NCBI GenBank assembly: GCA_022843385.1
Contig: JALHNT010000001.1
Location: 1 to 64,000 of the forward strand
DNA: 64,000 nucleotides
Direction: 5' to 3'
Origin: Anaerolineae bacterium
Lineage (GTDB): Bacteria; Chloroflexota; Anaerolineae; Aggregatilineales; Phototrophicaceae
Shown: in pieces, positions 8,554-16,825 of the stretch
Layout of the letters: each line of letters starts with the position of its first letter
Position numbering within the stretch: the first letter of the stretch is position 1
The notes under the pieces: generated by a model
Databases searched by the model: none
Told to the model about the DNA's origin: nothing
Seen by the model: the letters and a program-made list of their open reading frames with translations, nothing else
Translations under genes and position numbers: made by a program

Positions 8554-8591
8554 CCAAAAAAAGAGTCCGCAGACAACGACGTGTCTGCGGA
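8554..8591 (-). terminator. Intrinsic terminator or attenuator inside the ABC operon
   Basis: TCCGCAGACA (8566-8575) pairs perfectly with TGTCTGCGGA (8582-8591) around a 6-base loop. On the minus strand the hairpin is followed by ACTC and seven T. It sits 28 bases after the stop of the binding-protein gene and before the permease genes. Partial termination here would give more binding protein than permease, a common arrangement in ABC sugar operons. Confidence 0.75.
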
Positions 8592-8619
8592 TCGGTGGAT
8601 GCGTGAAACGGAATACGGT

Positions 8620-9912
8620 TTAGGGCATCAGGGCCTGGGCGCGGTCAGCGGCATCAGTCATGAGCGCGGCCACATCGCCATCACTGGTGACGGCCTGCTG
8701 CACGGTTTCGAGCAGGATGGTCTCGATCTGACGCCAGTTCGGGCCGGGATATGACACCCAGGCGCGCAGGCGCGTCAGTTGTTCCAGGTTGGGGAAGACC
8801 AGCGGGTTGGCATCCGCCCAGTCCTTGAGATAGGCCGGGTCTTCCACAATCGCCGGGCGCAGCGGCAGATAGCCGATGTCGCTGGTGATGATGGTGTAGC
8901 CGCGTTCGCTGGTGACGAACTTCAGGAATTCCCAGGCGGCGCGCTGCTTGACCGGATCATCGGAGAAGATGAAGAGGGCGCTGCCGGAATTGACCGGCGT
9001 GGTTGCCAGTTCGCCAAAGGCCGGCATGGGGGCGGCGCGCAGTTCCCAGCCATTGCTCTCGGCGTTGGCGATCAGGGTGCGCTGCAGGGCGCTGGACTGG
9101 AGATACATGCCCAGGTTGCCGGTGAACATCGACTCGACAATTTCGTTGTCGGTCAGCTTGCTGTGGGCACCGCTCTGCACCAGATCCTGCCACATGCTGA
9201 TGGCACCGATAGCGGCTTCCGAACCGAACTCAATCGTCGCCCGATCATCCGACAGCACCTGACCGCCGTTGCTGCCGATCAACGCCTGGATGATCCAGTC
9301 GAAACCGCCCAGACCGGCGATGTGAACACCATCGGCTTCGGTGGCTTCAGCGATCTGGAGGGCGTATTCCTTCACTTCCGCCCAGGTCGTCGGCGGAGCA
9401 TCCGGGTCGAGGCCGGCGGCTTCAAACAGCGACGCATTGTAGAACAACACCGGCGTGCTGAAGGTGAAGGCCAGACCATAGGTCTGTTCGTTCAGGCGAC
9501 CCAGTTGCAGGCCGTTGGGCGAGAAACCCTCGAAGTGCTGCGCCAGTTCTTCCGGCGGCACAATCGCTTCCAGCGGCTTGGCGTTGAAATTGGTGGCGAT
9601 GAAATCCAGCCCATCGAAAATCAACTGCGCCACATCGGGCGGGGTGCCAGCCACAATATCGGCCTGGACGCGGGCGGTCATTTCCGCGCCGGGGACCGGC
9701 ACACCTTCGACGGTGATATTCGGATTGGCGGCCATGAATTCCGCGATCAGCTTTTCGGTGCCGGGGCCAAAAGCGGCATTCCCCAGATTGTAGCTGTAGA
9801 AGCGGATGGTTACCTGCTGGTCAGCCGCCAGCGGAGCAGGGAAATCCTGCGCCAGGACGGAACCGGCCATCAGCAGTACGACGAACAGCAGCACGAAACG
9901 AATACGTGACAT
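8620..9912 (-). CDS. ABC transporter extracellular solute-binding protein (UgpB/MalE-like)
   Basis: This 430 aa protein starts with a Sec signal peptide (IRFVLLFVVLLMAGSVLAQ, cleavage near residue 21). It continues with the SBP_bac_1 fold: VTIRFYSYN, the helix LIAEFMAANPNITVEGV, and the hinge region TYGLAFTFSTPVLFYNASLF. The late GYLPLRPAIVEDPAY is similar to the GY(F/L)P(V/L)R end of glycerol-3-phosphate and sugar binding proteins of the UgpB group. There is no lipobox cysteine. The solute cannot be fixed from sequence, but neighbours encoding two phosphatase-type enzymes make a phosphorylated or phosphodiester compound plausible. Confidence 0.88.
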   Translation of the reverse strand: MSRIRFVLLFVVLLMAGSVLAQDFPAPLAADQQVTIRFYSYNLGNAAFGPGTEKLIAEFMAANPNITVEGVPVPGAEMTARVQADIVAGTPPDVAQLIFDGLDFIATNFNAKPLEAIVPPEELAQHFEGFSPNGLQLGRLNEQTYGLAFTFSTPVLFYNASLFEAAGLDPDAPPTTWAEVKEYALQIAEATEADGVHIAGLGGFDWIIQALIGSNGGQVLSDDRATIEFGSEAAIGAISMWQDLVQSGAHSKLTDNEIVESMFTGNLGMYLQSSALQRTLIANAESNGWELRAAPMPAFGELATTPVNSGSALFIFSDDPVKQRAAWEFLKFVTSERGYTIITSDIGYLPLRPAIVEDPAYLKDWADANPLVFPNLEQLTRLRAWVSYPGPNWRQIETILLETVQQAVTSDGDVAALMTDAADRAQALMP

Positions 9913-9941
9913 CGAGCGATCTCCTTGATTGTCTAATTCGA

Positions 9942-10784
9942 TCAGGCAGTTTCAAAGTGGGCAGCAGCCAGCTCTTCGAGCTTCTGCACACTCAGGTACA
10001 TGATTTCGGTCTGGGGGCCGGGCAGCACGACCGGCTGCACCATCATCTGCCCTTCACGGACGGCGATGATGTTGAAGCCACAGTTATCGAGGAAGCGCAT
10101 CCCATCCGGTGTGGTGGCTTCGAGGCCAAAGGCCACGCCCGTCCCGGCTGCGCTCAACACGCCGTTCAGCGTGCCGAGGCTGTTGAAGTGAATATGACCG
10201 GAGAGGATGCCCAGCACTTCATGACCCTCAATGGCTTCGCTCAGGGCTTCGGGATTGGTCAGCAGATGATCCTGTTGCAGCAGTGGGTGAGGGGTGGTGA
10301 TGGGTGGGTGATGCAGGACGATCAGGTTGCCGCCTGGTGCTGGCTGTGCCAGTTCGGACTTGAGCCAGCTTAACTGAGCCTCATCCAGGAAGCCTGCCAC
10401 CTGCTTCGGCTGCTGCGAGTTGAGCATGATGACTCGCAGGTCACCGATCAGGGTGGCATAGTAGTAAGGCTGTTCCAGGTCGCCATCGGCCTGATCGAGA
10501 AAGCCCTGGCGGAAGGGGGTGCGATGATCGTGATTGCCCAACCCGACCAGCACCGGCACGCCAAAGCTGCCCAGCTCTTCATCGAGCAGCGCGCGCAGAT
10601 GACGGTAATCACCGGCATTGCCTTCGTGACACAGATCGCCGCTGATGATGAAGCAGGCGGGTTCGGCCTTCATCTGGCGCAGCAGGGCTACCGCTTCGCG
10701 AAACTTGCGCGTCGTGTCCAGTCCCATGAAGGGCTTTGACTCCGGCGCTTGAATATGGGTATCGGTGAAATGGATAATCTGCAT
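9942..10784 (-). CDS. Calcineurin-like metallophosphoesterase (CpdA/GpdQ-like)
   Basis: This 280 aa enzyme carries all metal-binding motifs of the calcineurin-like family: FTDTHIQ (D8, H10), SGDLCHEGN (about residue 50), GLGNHDHR, VLHHPP and LSGHIHFN. The length and the GNHD/GHIH spacing fit the class III phosphodiesterases (CpdA, glycerophosphodiesterase GpdQ), which hydrolyse cyclic nucleotides or glycerophosphodiesters. It is the first gene of the minus-strand operon, 29 bp upstream of the binding-protein gene, so a role in processing the imported compound is likely. No signal peptide is seen; it should act in the cytoplasm. Confidence 0.87.
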   Translation of the reverse strand: MQIIHFTDTHIQAPESKPFMGLDTTRKFREAVALLRQMKAEPACFIISGDLCHEGNAGDYRHLRALLDEELGSFGVPVLVGLGNHDHRTPFRQGFLDQADGDLEQPYYYATLIGDLRVIMLNSQQPKQVAGFLDEAQLSWLKSELAQPAPGGNLIVLHHPPITTPHPLLQQDHLLTNPEALSEAIEGHEVLGILSGHIHFNSLGTLNGVLSAAGTGVAFGLEATTPDGMRFLDNCGFNIIAVREGQMMVQPVVLPGPQTEIMYLSVQKLEELAAAHFETA

Positions 10785-10895
10785 AGAGGTTTTCTTTGCT
10801 CACTGGTTGTGGGTTGGGTAAGCTAGAACATAGGGGAAAATAGCCCGATGACGTTAACCGCTGAAGGAAATCGAGTTAAGTGATGTAGGGTATCC

Positions 10896-10912
10896 GATGA
10901 AATGTTTTCATC
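10896..10912. promoter_or_regulatory. Perfect inverted repeat in a divergent promoter region
   Basis: GATGAAA and TTTCATC flank a 3-base spacer TGT. The repeat lies in the 156 bp gap between the metallophosphoesterase operon (minus) and the secreted-protein gene (plus), 29 bases before the latter's ATG. The geometry fits a dimeric repressor site or a small leader hairpin. No cognate regulator is encoded next to it. Confidence 0.35.
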
Positions 10913-10940
10913 TGGTCGAAGTTGATTTACAGGAAATACC

Positions 10941-11684
10941 ATGAGACGGTTCCGCTGGCTGATACTTTCGTTGTGTTCGCTTCTGCTGCTGCCCTCGCTT
11001 GCAGCGGCGCAAACCCCGACACCTAATCCCAACACAGTGCTGGCAGATTGTGTCGCCGCGCTGCCGCTAGATCGCTTCAACCCCACCGGACCGGATGCAC
11101 CGCGCATCCGCATCGTCTCGCCGCAGAATGGCGCGGTTTTCTATGGCACCGATCGTTTCGTGTCGGTGGAATTCACCGTTGAGCTGGAGAACTTCGACAT
11201 CAGCAATTCCAGCCCGGAGGATGAAAATGCGCGGCACTGGCATCTGTGGCTGAACAATGGTGTGTGGGGTATGTTGTATCAGTCAACTGCTGTCATCGAC
11301 ATCCCGCCAGGGACGTGGCGCATCTGTGCCTCGATGGGCGATGCCGACCACGCCGACATCGGGATGCCCGACGGCATCATGATCTCCATCGTCCAGCAGA
11401 CGCCAGTCGCGCCGACTCTGCTGCCGCGAGGAAATGAGACCGATACGCCGACGCCGGGACTGGATGAGTATCTGCCGATGGGGTTGACCCTGATGGCGAT
11501 GCCGATCCTGACGGCCTTCGCCTCAACCTCCACTTCCACGCCCACGCTGCCGCCTTCCCGCACCCCAACGCCACCCCCGCCACTGGTGTCGCCCGATGGC
11601 TCGGTCATGGGGTTGGTGATCCTGATCGGCGTGGCCTCGCTGGGCATCGGTCTGGCGCTGGGGCTGAAGCGAGCTGCCCTGTGA
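10941..11684 (+). CDS. Secreted protein with C-terminal membrane anchor
   Basis: This 247 aa protein has a signal peptide (LILSLCSLLLLPSLAAAQ) and a compact beta-rich domain at about residues 50-160, with RIRIVSPQNGAVFYGTD and a His/Trp cluster RHWHLWLNN. A Thr/Pro-rich linker (TSTSTPTLPPSRTPTPPPP) follows, then a terminal transmembrane helix near residues 222-240. The domain resembles the DUF4399-like periplasmic fold, in which histidines may bind metal. It is the first of three plus-strand genes for exported proteins leading to the CopC-CopD fusion, so a part in copper handling is possible but inferred. Confidence 0.65.
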   Translation: MRRFRWLILSLCSLLLLPSLAAAQTPTPNPNTVLADCVAALPLDRFNPTGPDAPRIRIVSPQNGAVFYGTDRFVSVEFTVELENFDISNSSPEDENARHWHLWLNNGVWGMLYQSTAVIDIPPGTWRICASMGDADHADIGMPDGIMISIVQQTPVAPTLLPRGNETDTPTPGLDEYLPMGLTLMAMPILTAFASTSTSTPTLPPSRTPTPPPPLVSPDGSVMGLVILIGVASLGIGLALGLKRAAL

Positions 11685-11840
11685 GTTGAAAGTTGAAAGT
11701 GCTGAGTGTAAAGTGCAAAGTGAAATGCACCTCGCACCCATCCATGCGTTGCCTTTTTGCCGTAGACTCTGTATAACTACGTTGGTGTGATTTTCTGAGA
11801 TGTATCACAAAACATAACAACCGGGAAAGGATTTCACCTT

Positions 11841-12287
11841 ATGAAGCACTCTCGCCTCGCCCTGATCGCGCTGGTGGCCGTCCTCGCCATCGTCGCGTTG
11901 GTGCTGCCGACCATCGCCCATGAAGGCCGCGAAGTTGGGGAATTCGAGATCGAATTCGGCTGGCGGGTTGAGCCGGCCTATACCACCCTGTTCAATGGGC
12001 CGGAGTTCACTGTTAAGGAACACGGCGGCAGCGAAGCCCCGGTGCTGGGTCTGGAAGACACACTGCAACTGGAGGTCATCTACGGCGATCGCACCAAGCT
12101 GCTGCGGATTCGCCCGGTCTTTGACACGCCTGGTCACTACACCGCCGACCTGATCCCCACCCAGCCCGGCGACTACACCTTCCGCATTGTCGGCAAGATC
12201 GGCGATACCGATGTGGATGAATCGTTCTCGTCTGCCGATGGCGAATTCGACACGGTCGAGCCGATCAGCGACATTCAGTTCCCGTAG
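11841..12287 (+). CDS. Small secreted protein near CopCD
   Basis: This 148 aa protein has an N-terminal signal or anchor (LIALVAVLAIVALVLPTIA), and the mature part begins HEGREVGEFEIEFGWR. Two conserved-looking stretches, LEDTLQLEVIYGDR and FDTPGHYTADLIPTQPGDYT, suggest an immunoglobulin-like beta sandwich of the kind seen in YtkA/CopC-associated periplasmic proteins. The His right after the predicted cleavage site is reminiscent of metal-binding N-termini in CopC and LPMO-like proteins, although the exact cleavage is uncertain. AAAGGA precedes the ATG. A repeat region separates it from the CopC-CopD gene. Confidence 0.65.
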   Translation: MKHSRLALIALVAVLAIVALVLPTIAHEGREVGEFEIEFGWRVEPAYTTLFNGPEFTVKEHGGSEAPVLGLEDTLQLEVIYGDRTKLLRIRPVFDTPGHYTADLIPTQPGDYTFRIVGKIGDTDVDESFSSADGEFDTVEPISDIQFP

Positions 12288-12300
12288 AGTGGGTTACTCA

Positions 12301-12603
12301 TCCCCCTTGAAAATTGGGTTTGCAACCCGGTGTCTACCGCAGAGGGGTTATGCAGGTTAAGAAAATATCCAGATAACGGTTTACCCGGACACCCCGTTGG
12401 GTATCCCTACAAACGAACCGGTTGGCGTAGGGACGTGCCGTTGCACGTCCGAATACTATCTGATTTAATTCTTAAAGTGCATAACCCCTCTGCTATCAAT
12501 AGATGGAAAGCCCATTGAAGAGGCTGCTTTCCAGAATGTCTTTTCCAGCGCCTTTAGTGCGCTTACCGTATTCCTGGTAGCTGGGCGGCTTCAGCCCCCA
12601 GCG
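12301..12603. repeat. Interspersed repeat family B, interrupted copy
   Basis: The sequence matches the copy at 3742-3908 (TTGCAACCCGGTGTC at the left, CCAGCGCCTTTAGTGCGCTT and GCTGGGCGGCTTCAGCCCCC at the right). Its central palindrome GAGGGGTTAACCCCTC is split between the halves GAGGGGTTA and TAACCCCTC by a 131 bp element. The intact copy shows the pre-insertion state. No gene lies in 12288-12740. Confidence 0.75.
12351..12481. mobile_element. MITE-like element, family A, with TA duplication (131 bp)
   Basis: The element begins TGCAGGTTAAGAA, and its far end read in reverse is TGCACTTTAAGAA, with CAGATA further in on both sides, so the ends are imperfect inverted repeats of about 25 bp. TA occurs at both borders (12349-12350 and 12482-12483), whereas the uninterrupted host repeat has a single TA at that place. 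TA duplication is the hallmark of the Tc1/mariner-IS630 group. The core carries the GGACACCCCGTTGGGTATCC and GGACGTGCCGTTGCACGTCC palindromes also found in family C. Confidence 0.78.
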
Positions 12604-12740
12604 GCCATTATGGTCAGCCAATTTGTCATGAACCCTGTGGGAGAGATTGGGTGTCGGGGCTGCACCGGCTTCTCATCGCTTTCACAGCCAGTCGGGTTAA
12701 AATGGATGGCAGGTTTATTGGTAGTGCAGCAGGAATGATG

Positions 12741-15512
12741 ATGCGACGGACCCGTTTTCTACTCGGTATGCTGATACTGGCGCTGCTGTGGGCGACGCAG
12801 GCAGTTTCGGCACACGCCAACCTGCAACGCTCGTCACCCGCGCCCAACTCGGCGATGGAGTTTTCGCCGCCGGAGATTCGGCTGTGGTTCACTGAACCGC
12901 TGGAGGCCGACTTCAGCCGCGTCACGGTGCGCGACCAGACCGGCGTCATCCTCAATCTGCCAGTGAGCCAGGTCGATCCGGCTGACCCGATGCAGATGGT
13001 GTTGCGACTGCCGCAGCCGCTGCCGGATGGCGTGTACACTGTCGTCTGGCGCACGCTCTCGGCGGCTGATGGACATCCAACGCTCGGCAGTTTCCCCTTC
13101 GCCATCGGCGATGCGTCCCAGTTGGGCGGGGCTGTCGCCAGCAGTGACGACTCCATCCCGCTGGATGGCACGCTGGCGCGCTGGGTCAACCTCATCAGTC
13201 TGGCGTTGGGGGTGGGCGGCATCAGCTTCTTCCTGTTCGTCTGGTCACCGAGTGCCCCGGAACCGATCCCGACGATTGAACGCCGTATCCACCGGCTGCT
13301 GTGGCTGGGCTGGGTCATGATCGGCATCAGCGGCTTCCTGCTCCTGCTGCTGCAATATGCGCTGGCGACCAACAGCAGTCTGCTGACCGAGTGGAATGGT
13401 GCGTATCTCAACAGCCTGATCGCCAACACTCGCTTCGGTCAATTGTGGCTGGGGCGCATGGCGTTGTGGTTCGGCATGGGCGGGGCGCTGTGGTTCGCCC
13501 GTAATGATCCGTTCTTCTACAGCGTCGCGCTGGTGCTGGGCGGCGCAATTGCCCTCATCAACAGCCTCTTCAGCCATGCCAACGCCGTCTTCGATGTCAC
13601 GGCTGCCATCGCGGTCGATTGGGTACATCTGATGGCGATGGTGATGTGGGTGGGCGGGTTGTTCTATTTCGTCGCCATCATCGGCCCGATCCTGACCGGA
13701 TTGAGCGAACCGACCCGTTCGCTTTCCGGGCTGGTGGCGCGTTTCTCCAATTTCGCTCGCGTCGCCGTCGCGGCGCTGATCGTCACTGGCATCTATTCCG
13801 GCTGGCTGCAAGTGGGGTCGGTGGAAGGGCTGTTGACCACCGCTTATGGTCAGACGCTGCTGGTCAAGATCATCCTCATCGTGCCGGTGCTGGGGCTGGC
13901 GTTCATCAATCTGCTGTTCACTCATCGCGGGCTGCAAGCCGGTCAGGTCATCTGGGGGGCGCGGCTGCGCGGGTTGGTGGGGGCGGAGATCATGTTGACG
14001 CTGGGCATCCTGGTGACGGTGGGCATGATGACCTCGTCCTCGCCAGCGCGCAACACGCTGGCCCAACGCGCCGCCAATCCACCGGCTCCTGCGCCGGCGC
14101 CGATCAAGGATGTGCAGACCGCCAACGAGATGCTGATCCAACTGGACATCACGCCCGGCTGGGTCGGTGAGAACAGCTTCAGCCTCAAACTGGTCGATCA
14201 GGCCGGCAATCCGATCAATGACGCCCGGCTGATTCGGATGCGCTTCGAGAGCCAGACGCAAAATCTGGGCGAGAGCGAGCTGCGTCCGGTGTTGTCAGCG
14301 GATGGCACCTATACCATCGCCGGCGCGAACCTGAGCGTCCCCGGCGACTGGCGCATCCGCCTGACGATTCAACGGCCGGATCGCTTCGATACCGTCATCG
14401 ACTTCAGACCGACGGTACCCGCTGCGCCTTCGCTGGTGATCGCGCCGCCACCGCCCGCGCCCAACGAACCGCTGCCCAACCGCATCCCGATTCTGCTGCT
14501 GGCAGGAGCGCTGGCGCTGGGGCTGGGCGGCTTCTTCATCGGCGAGAGCCGCGCCCGGCTGTGGCAAGCGTCGTCGCTGCTGGCGCTCGGATTGGTGCTG
14601 GTCGGTGGACTGCTGCTGTTCAGCGCCTTGCAGGCCGTGCCGGCGACCGCCCTGGCCGCCGCCCCGGAGTATGTCCCGGCGGATGATGCGCCGGTGCGCC
14701 TGGCAGTCAACAGCAATCTTGAGCGTCCGTATTTCCTCAATCAGGATGGCCGCATCATGCAGCCGGATGACCAGGGCGGTTGGAGGGCGCTGGCGCTGGA
14801 TGCGGTCGTGCATGATTTCTATGTCGATATGCAAAAGGTGGTCTGGGCGGCCACCGATCAGGGTTTCTACGCCTACCGCGATGAGGCCTGGACGCGGCTC
14901 AGTGACCGTCCGGCGCGGCGACTGGTGCTGACGCACGGGTTCTTCTTCGCGCTGGGTGAGGGGCATATCACGCGGGTGGAGGCCGGTAACTTCGACCAGG
15001 TGCGCGAACTGGATGCCCCGCTGCCCGATCAGCCGGCGCATGAACTCGTCATGCTGGGCAATCACAGCCATGTGCTGCACAATGGCGACCAACTGTATCA
15101 GACCTTCGATCTGGGTTTGAGCTGGAAGCTGCTGCCGTCGCCGGTCAGCATCGAGCGCGTGTGGGTCGATGCTGCATACAACCTGCTCGGCACCAGCGCT
15201 GATGGCATCTTCATCTGGCAGTACACCAACGGCGCGTTGCAACAGGTCATCCCGCTGCCGGATGCGGCGGACAGCACGCCGCTGCTGCGCGTGTTCAATG
15301 AGACACTGTACGCGGTTTCGGTCGGGCAAGTCTACCGTCTCGCTGGCGAGAGCTGGGAGCGAGTCACGCTGACCGATGACGAGTCGGCCTACTTCATCGC
15401 CCTCGAATATCAGTATCCACACACCCTGTGGGCGGTGGATGCCGAGCAGCGCGTCCTGTACTCGACCGAGGATGGGCTGAAGTGGCGGCCGCTGCCGATC
15501 AGCCGGCGCTGA
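12741..15512 (+). CDS. CopC-CopD fusion with C-terminal beta-propeller-like domain
   Basis: This 923 aa copper-resistance-type membrane protein has a signal peptide ending VSA|HANLQRSSPAP, so the mature chain starts with His, as in CopC. The CopC domain (about 25-125) has SPPEIRLWFTEPLEADF and VVWRTLSAADGHPTLGSF. A CopD-like membrane domain with about eight helices follows (VDWVHLMAMVMWVGGLFYFV), then a periplasmic beta domain, two more helices (about 590-640), and about 270 residues of short repeats (VVWAATDQGFYAYRDEAWT, HTLWAVDAEQRVLYSTEDGL) that look like a propeller of the sortilin/photosystem-stability type. I start at the third ATG, with AGGA six bases upstream. The propeller is unusual for CopCD. 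Confidence 0.82.
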   Translation: MRRTRFLLGMLILALLWATQAVSAHANLQRSSPAPNSAMEFSPPEIRLWFTEPLEADFSRVTVRDQTGVILNLPVSQVDPADPMQMVLRLPQPLPDGVYTVVWRTLSAADGHPTLGSFPFAIGDASQLGGAVASSDDSIPLDGTLARWVNLISLALGVGGISFFLFVWSPSAPEPIPTIERRIHRLLWLGWVMIGISGFLLLLLQYALATNSSLLTEWNGAYLNSLIANTRFGQLWLGRMALWFGMGGALWFARNDPFFYSVALVLGGAIALINSLFSHANAVFDVTAAIAVDWVHLMAMVMWVGGLFYFVAIIGPILTGLSEPTRSLSGLVARFSNFARVAVAALIVTGIYSGWLQVGSVEGLLTTAYGQTLLVKIILIVPVLGLAFINLLFTHRGLQAGQVIWGARLRGLVGAEIMLTLGILVTVGMMTSSSPARNTLAQRAANPPAPAPAPIKDVQTANEMLIQLDITPGWVGENSFSLKLVDQAGNPINDARLIRMRFESQTQNLGESELRPVLSADGTYTIAGANLSVPGDWRIRLTIQRPDRFDTVIDFRPTVPAAPSLVIAPPPPAPNEPLPNRIPILLLAGALALGLGGFFIGESRARLWQASSLLALGLVLVGGLLLFSALQAVPATALAAAPEYVPADDAPVRLAVNSNLERPYFLNQDGRIMQPDDQGGWRALALDAVVHDFYVDMQKVVWAATDQGFYAYRDEAWTRLSDRPARRLVLTHGFFFALGEGHITRVEAGNFDQVRELDAPLPDQPAHELVMLGNHSHVLHNGDQLYQTFDLGLSWKLLPSPVSIERVWVDAAYNLLGTSADGIFIWQYTNGALQQVIPLPDAADSTPLLRVFNETLYAVSVGQVYRLAGESWERVTLTDDESAYFIALEYQYPHTLWAVDAEQRVLYSTEDGLKWRPLPISRR

Positions 15513-15832
15513 AGGCCAGGAACGCCGAGAGCCGTGCAGGTTGCCCCACACGGCTCTCAGCAGAAGGAGGTACTTCGGATATGAGCAGGATCAGGTGAGG
15601 GGTCTGGAGCGCCGATGATGGTCAGCTTCACCAACAACCACCTCAATGCGCCTGATTATAGAACCTCTGGCTGCCTGCCCATTGGCATCAACTGACAAAA
15701 ACGCCCCCCATTGTGTGGCAGGAATCACCAATTCAAGCAGCCTATCTTCTGGTACAACCACGCCATTGACCGCTCCAGACCGTGATGTAGACTCGCATAT
15801 GCCTGTCTTCCTCACCAACGCAGAAGGTCATC
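15513..15832. other. Gap with a strong hairpin and a possible minus-strand remnant
   Basis: After the CopCD stop, GAGAGCCGTG (15527-15536) pairs perfectly with CACGGCTCTC (15549-15558) around a 12-base loop. It has no T-run and so would be a weak or Rho-dependent terminator. A minus-strand frame at 15591-15818 reads VNGVVVPEDRLLELVIPATQ and continues for some 30 residues. It looks protein-like but has no good start and no known family, so it may be a gene remnant. Confidence 0.4.
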
Positions 15833-16717
15833 ATGACGGTACGTGCGCCGGTCACCTGGCGAAACATCATCTGGAGCTATGCCCTCATCATCATCGGTGC
15901 CATCATCGAGGCGACGGCGGTGATCGTCTTTCTCGCCCCGGCCAATGTCGCCCCCGGCGGTGTGTCGGGCGTGGCGGTCATGCTCAATTATCTCGATCCG
16001 CGCCTGCCGGTCGGTCTGATGATCCTGATCGGCAACATCCCGATTCAAGTGCTGGGGATGCGCTATCTCGGCGGCTGGCGCGTCGTCGTCCGCACTGTGT
16101 TCTATGTCGTGCTTTATTCCATCCTGGTCGATAACCTGCGTCCGTTCCTGGTCGGCATCGAAGTCGGCGACAACCGCCTGACCAACGCCCTGTTCGGCGG
16201 CATCCTGGTGGGCATCTCGGCCGGGTTGGTGCTGCGCGCCGGCGGCACCCAGGGTGGCACGGCCACGCTGGGGCGCATCCTGCAATTTCAGTATGGGCTG
16301 CCCCTTAGCAGCAGCGCCCTCTACACCGATACGCTGGTGGTGCTGATGGCCGGGCTGATCTTCGGCTGGGAAGGCGCGCTTTATGCACTGGTATCGCTCT
16401 TCGTCGGCGGCCTCGCCAGCGATTATGTCCTGGAGGGTCCCAGCACCATCCGCACCGCCACCATCATCACCGACAAGCCGGATGACATTGCCAATCTGGT
16501 GCTGGATCACATGGGGCGCGGCGTGACGGCCTGGCAGGGCAAGGGCATGTTCACCGAGCAGGATCACACCGTCCTGTTCATCACCGTGTCGCGTTCGCAG
16601 GTCAGCACGTTGCAACGGCTGGTGCATACCGCCGATCCCAAAGCCTTCGTCGTCATTGGTCATGGGCATGTGGCCTATGGGCAGGGTTTCCGGCGAATCG
16701 GCGGCAATGTGCTGTGA
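15833..16717 (+). CDS. YitT family membrane protein with DUF2179 domain
   Basis: This 294 aa protein has about five or six transmembrane segments in residues 10-190 (SYALIIIGAIIEATAVIVFL at the start). The family motif is VAPGGVSGVAVML (about 41-53) with its repeat GGTQGGTATLGRI (about 137-149). A soluble C-terminal DUF2179 domain (about 205-290) starts TATIITDKPDDIANLVLDHM. Members are widespread and poorly understood inner-membrane proteins; some are suspected transporters. AGAAGG lies about 5 bases before the ATG. Nothing nearby fixes its role. Confidence 0.88.
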   Translation: MTVRAPVTWRNIIWSYALIIIGAIIEATAVIVFLAPANVAPGGVSGVAVMLNYLDPRLPVGLMILIGNIPIQVLGMRYLGGWRVVVRTVFYVVLYSILVDNLRPFLVGIEVGDNRLTNALFGGILVGISAGLVLRAGGTQGGTATLGRILQFQYGLPLSSSALYTDTLVVLMAGLIFGWEGALYALVSLFVGGLASDYVLEGPSTIRTATIITDKPDDIANLVLDHMGRGVTAWQGKGMFTEQDHTVLFITVSRSQVSTLQRLVHTADPKAFVVIGHGHVAYGQGFRRIGGNVL

Positions 16718-16825
16718 GGATGAATCGTTGGTGAATCCTTGTGACAAATTGCACGAAGATTTAACGTTTGTTAACGAAGATAGTGTACCCTTGTACGCTT
16801 GAAGGAATTGTATAGACTACACGGA

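Noticed and set aside
8779-9909. 376-codon plus-strand ORF
   Set aside because: It lies antisense to the solute-binding protein gene, which has a signal peptide and matching fold. The ORF is a shadow.
13245-15551. Two long minus-strand ORFs (338 and 418 codons)
   Set aside because: Both are antisense to the CopC-CopD fusion and rich in Gln/Arg/His without recognisable domains.
15591-15818. 75-codon minus-strand ORF between CopCD and YitT
   Set aside because: It has some protein-like stretches but no convincing start, ribosome site or family. It is noted only as a possible remnant in the gap entry.
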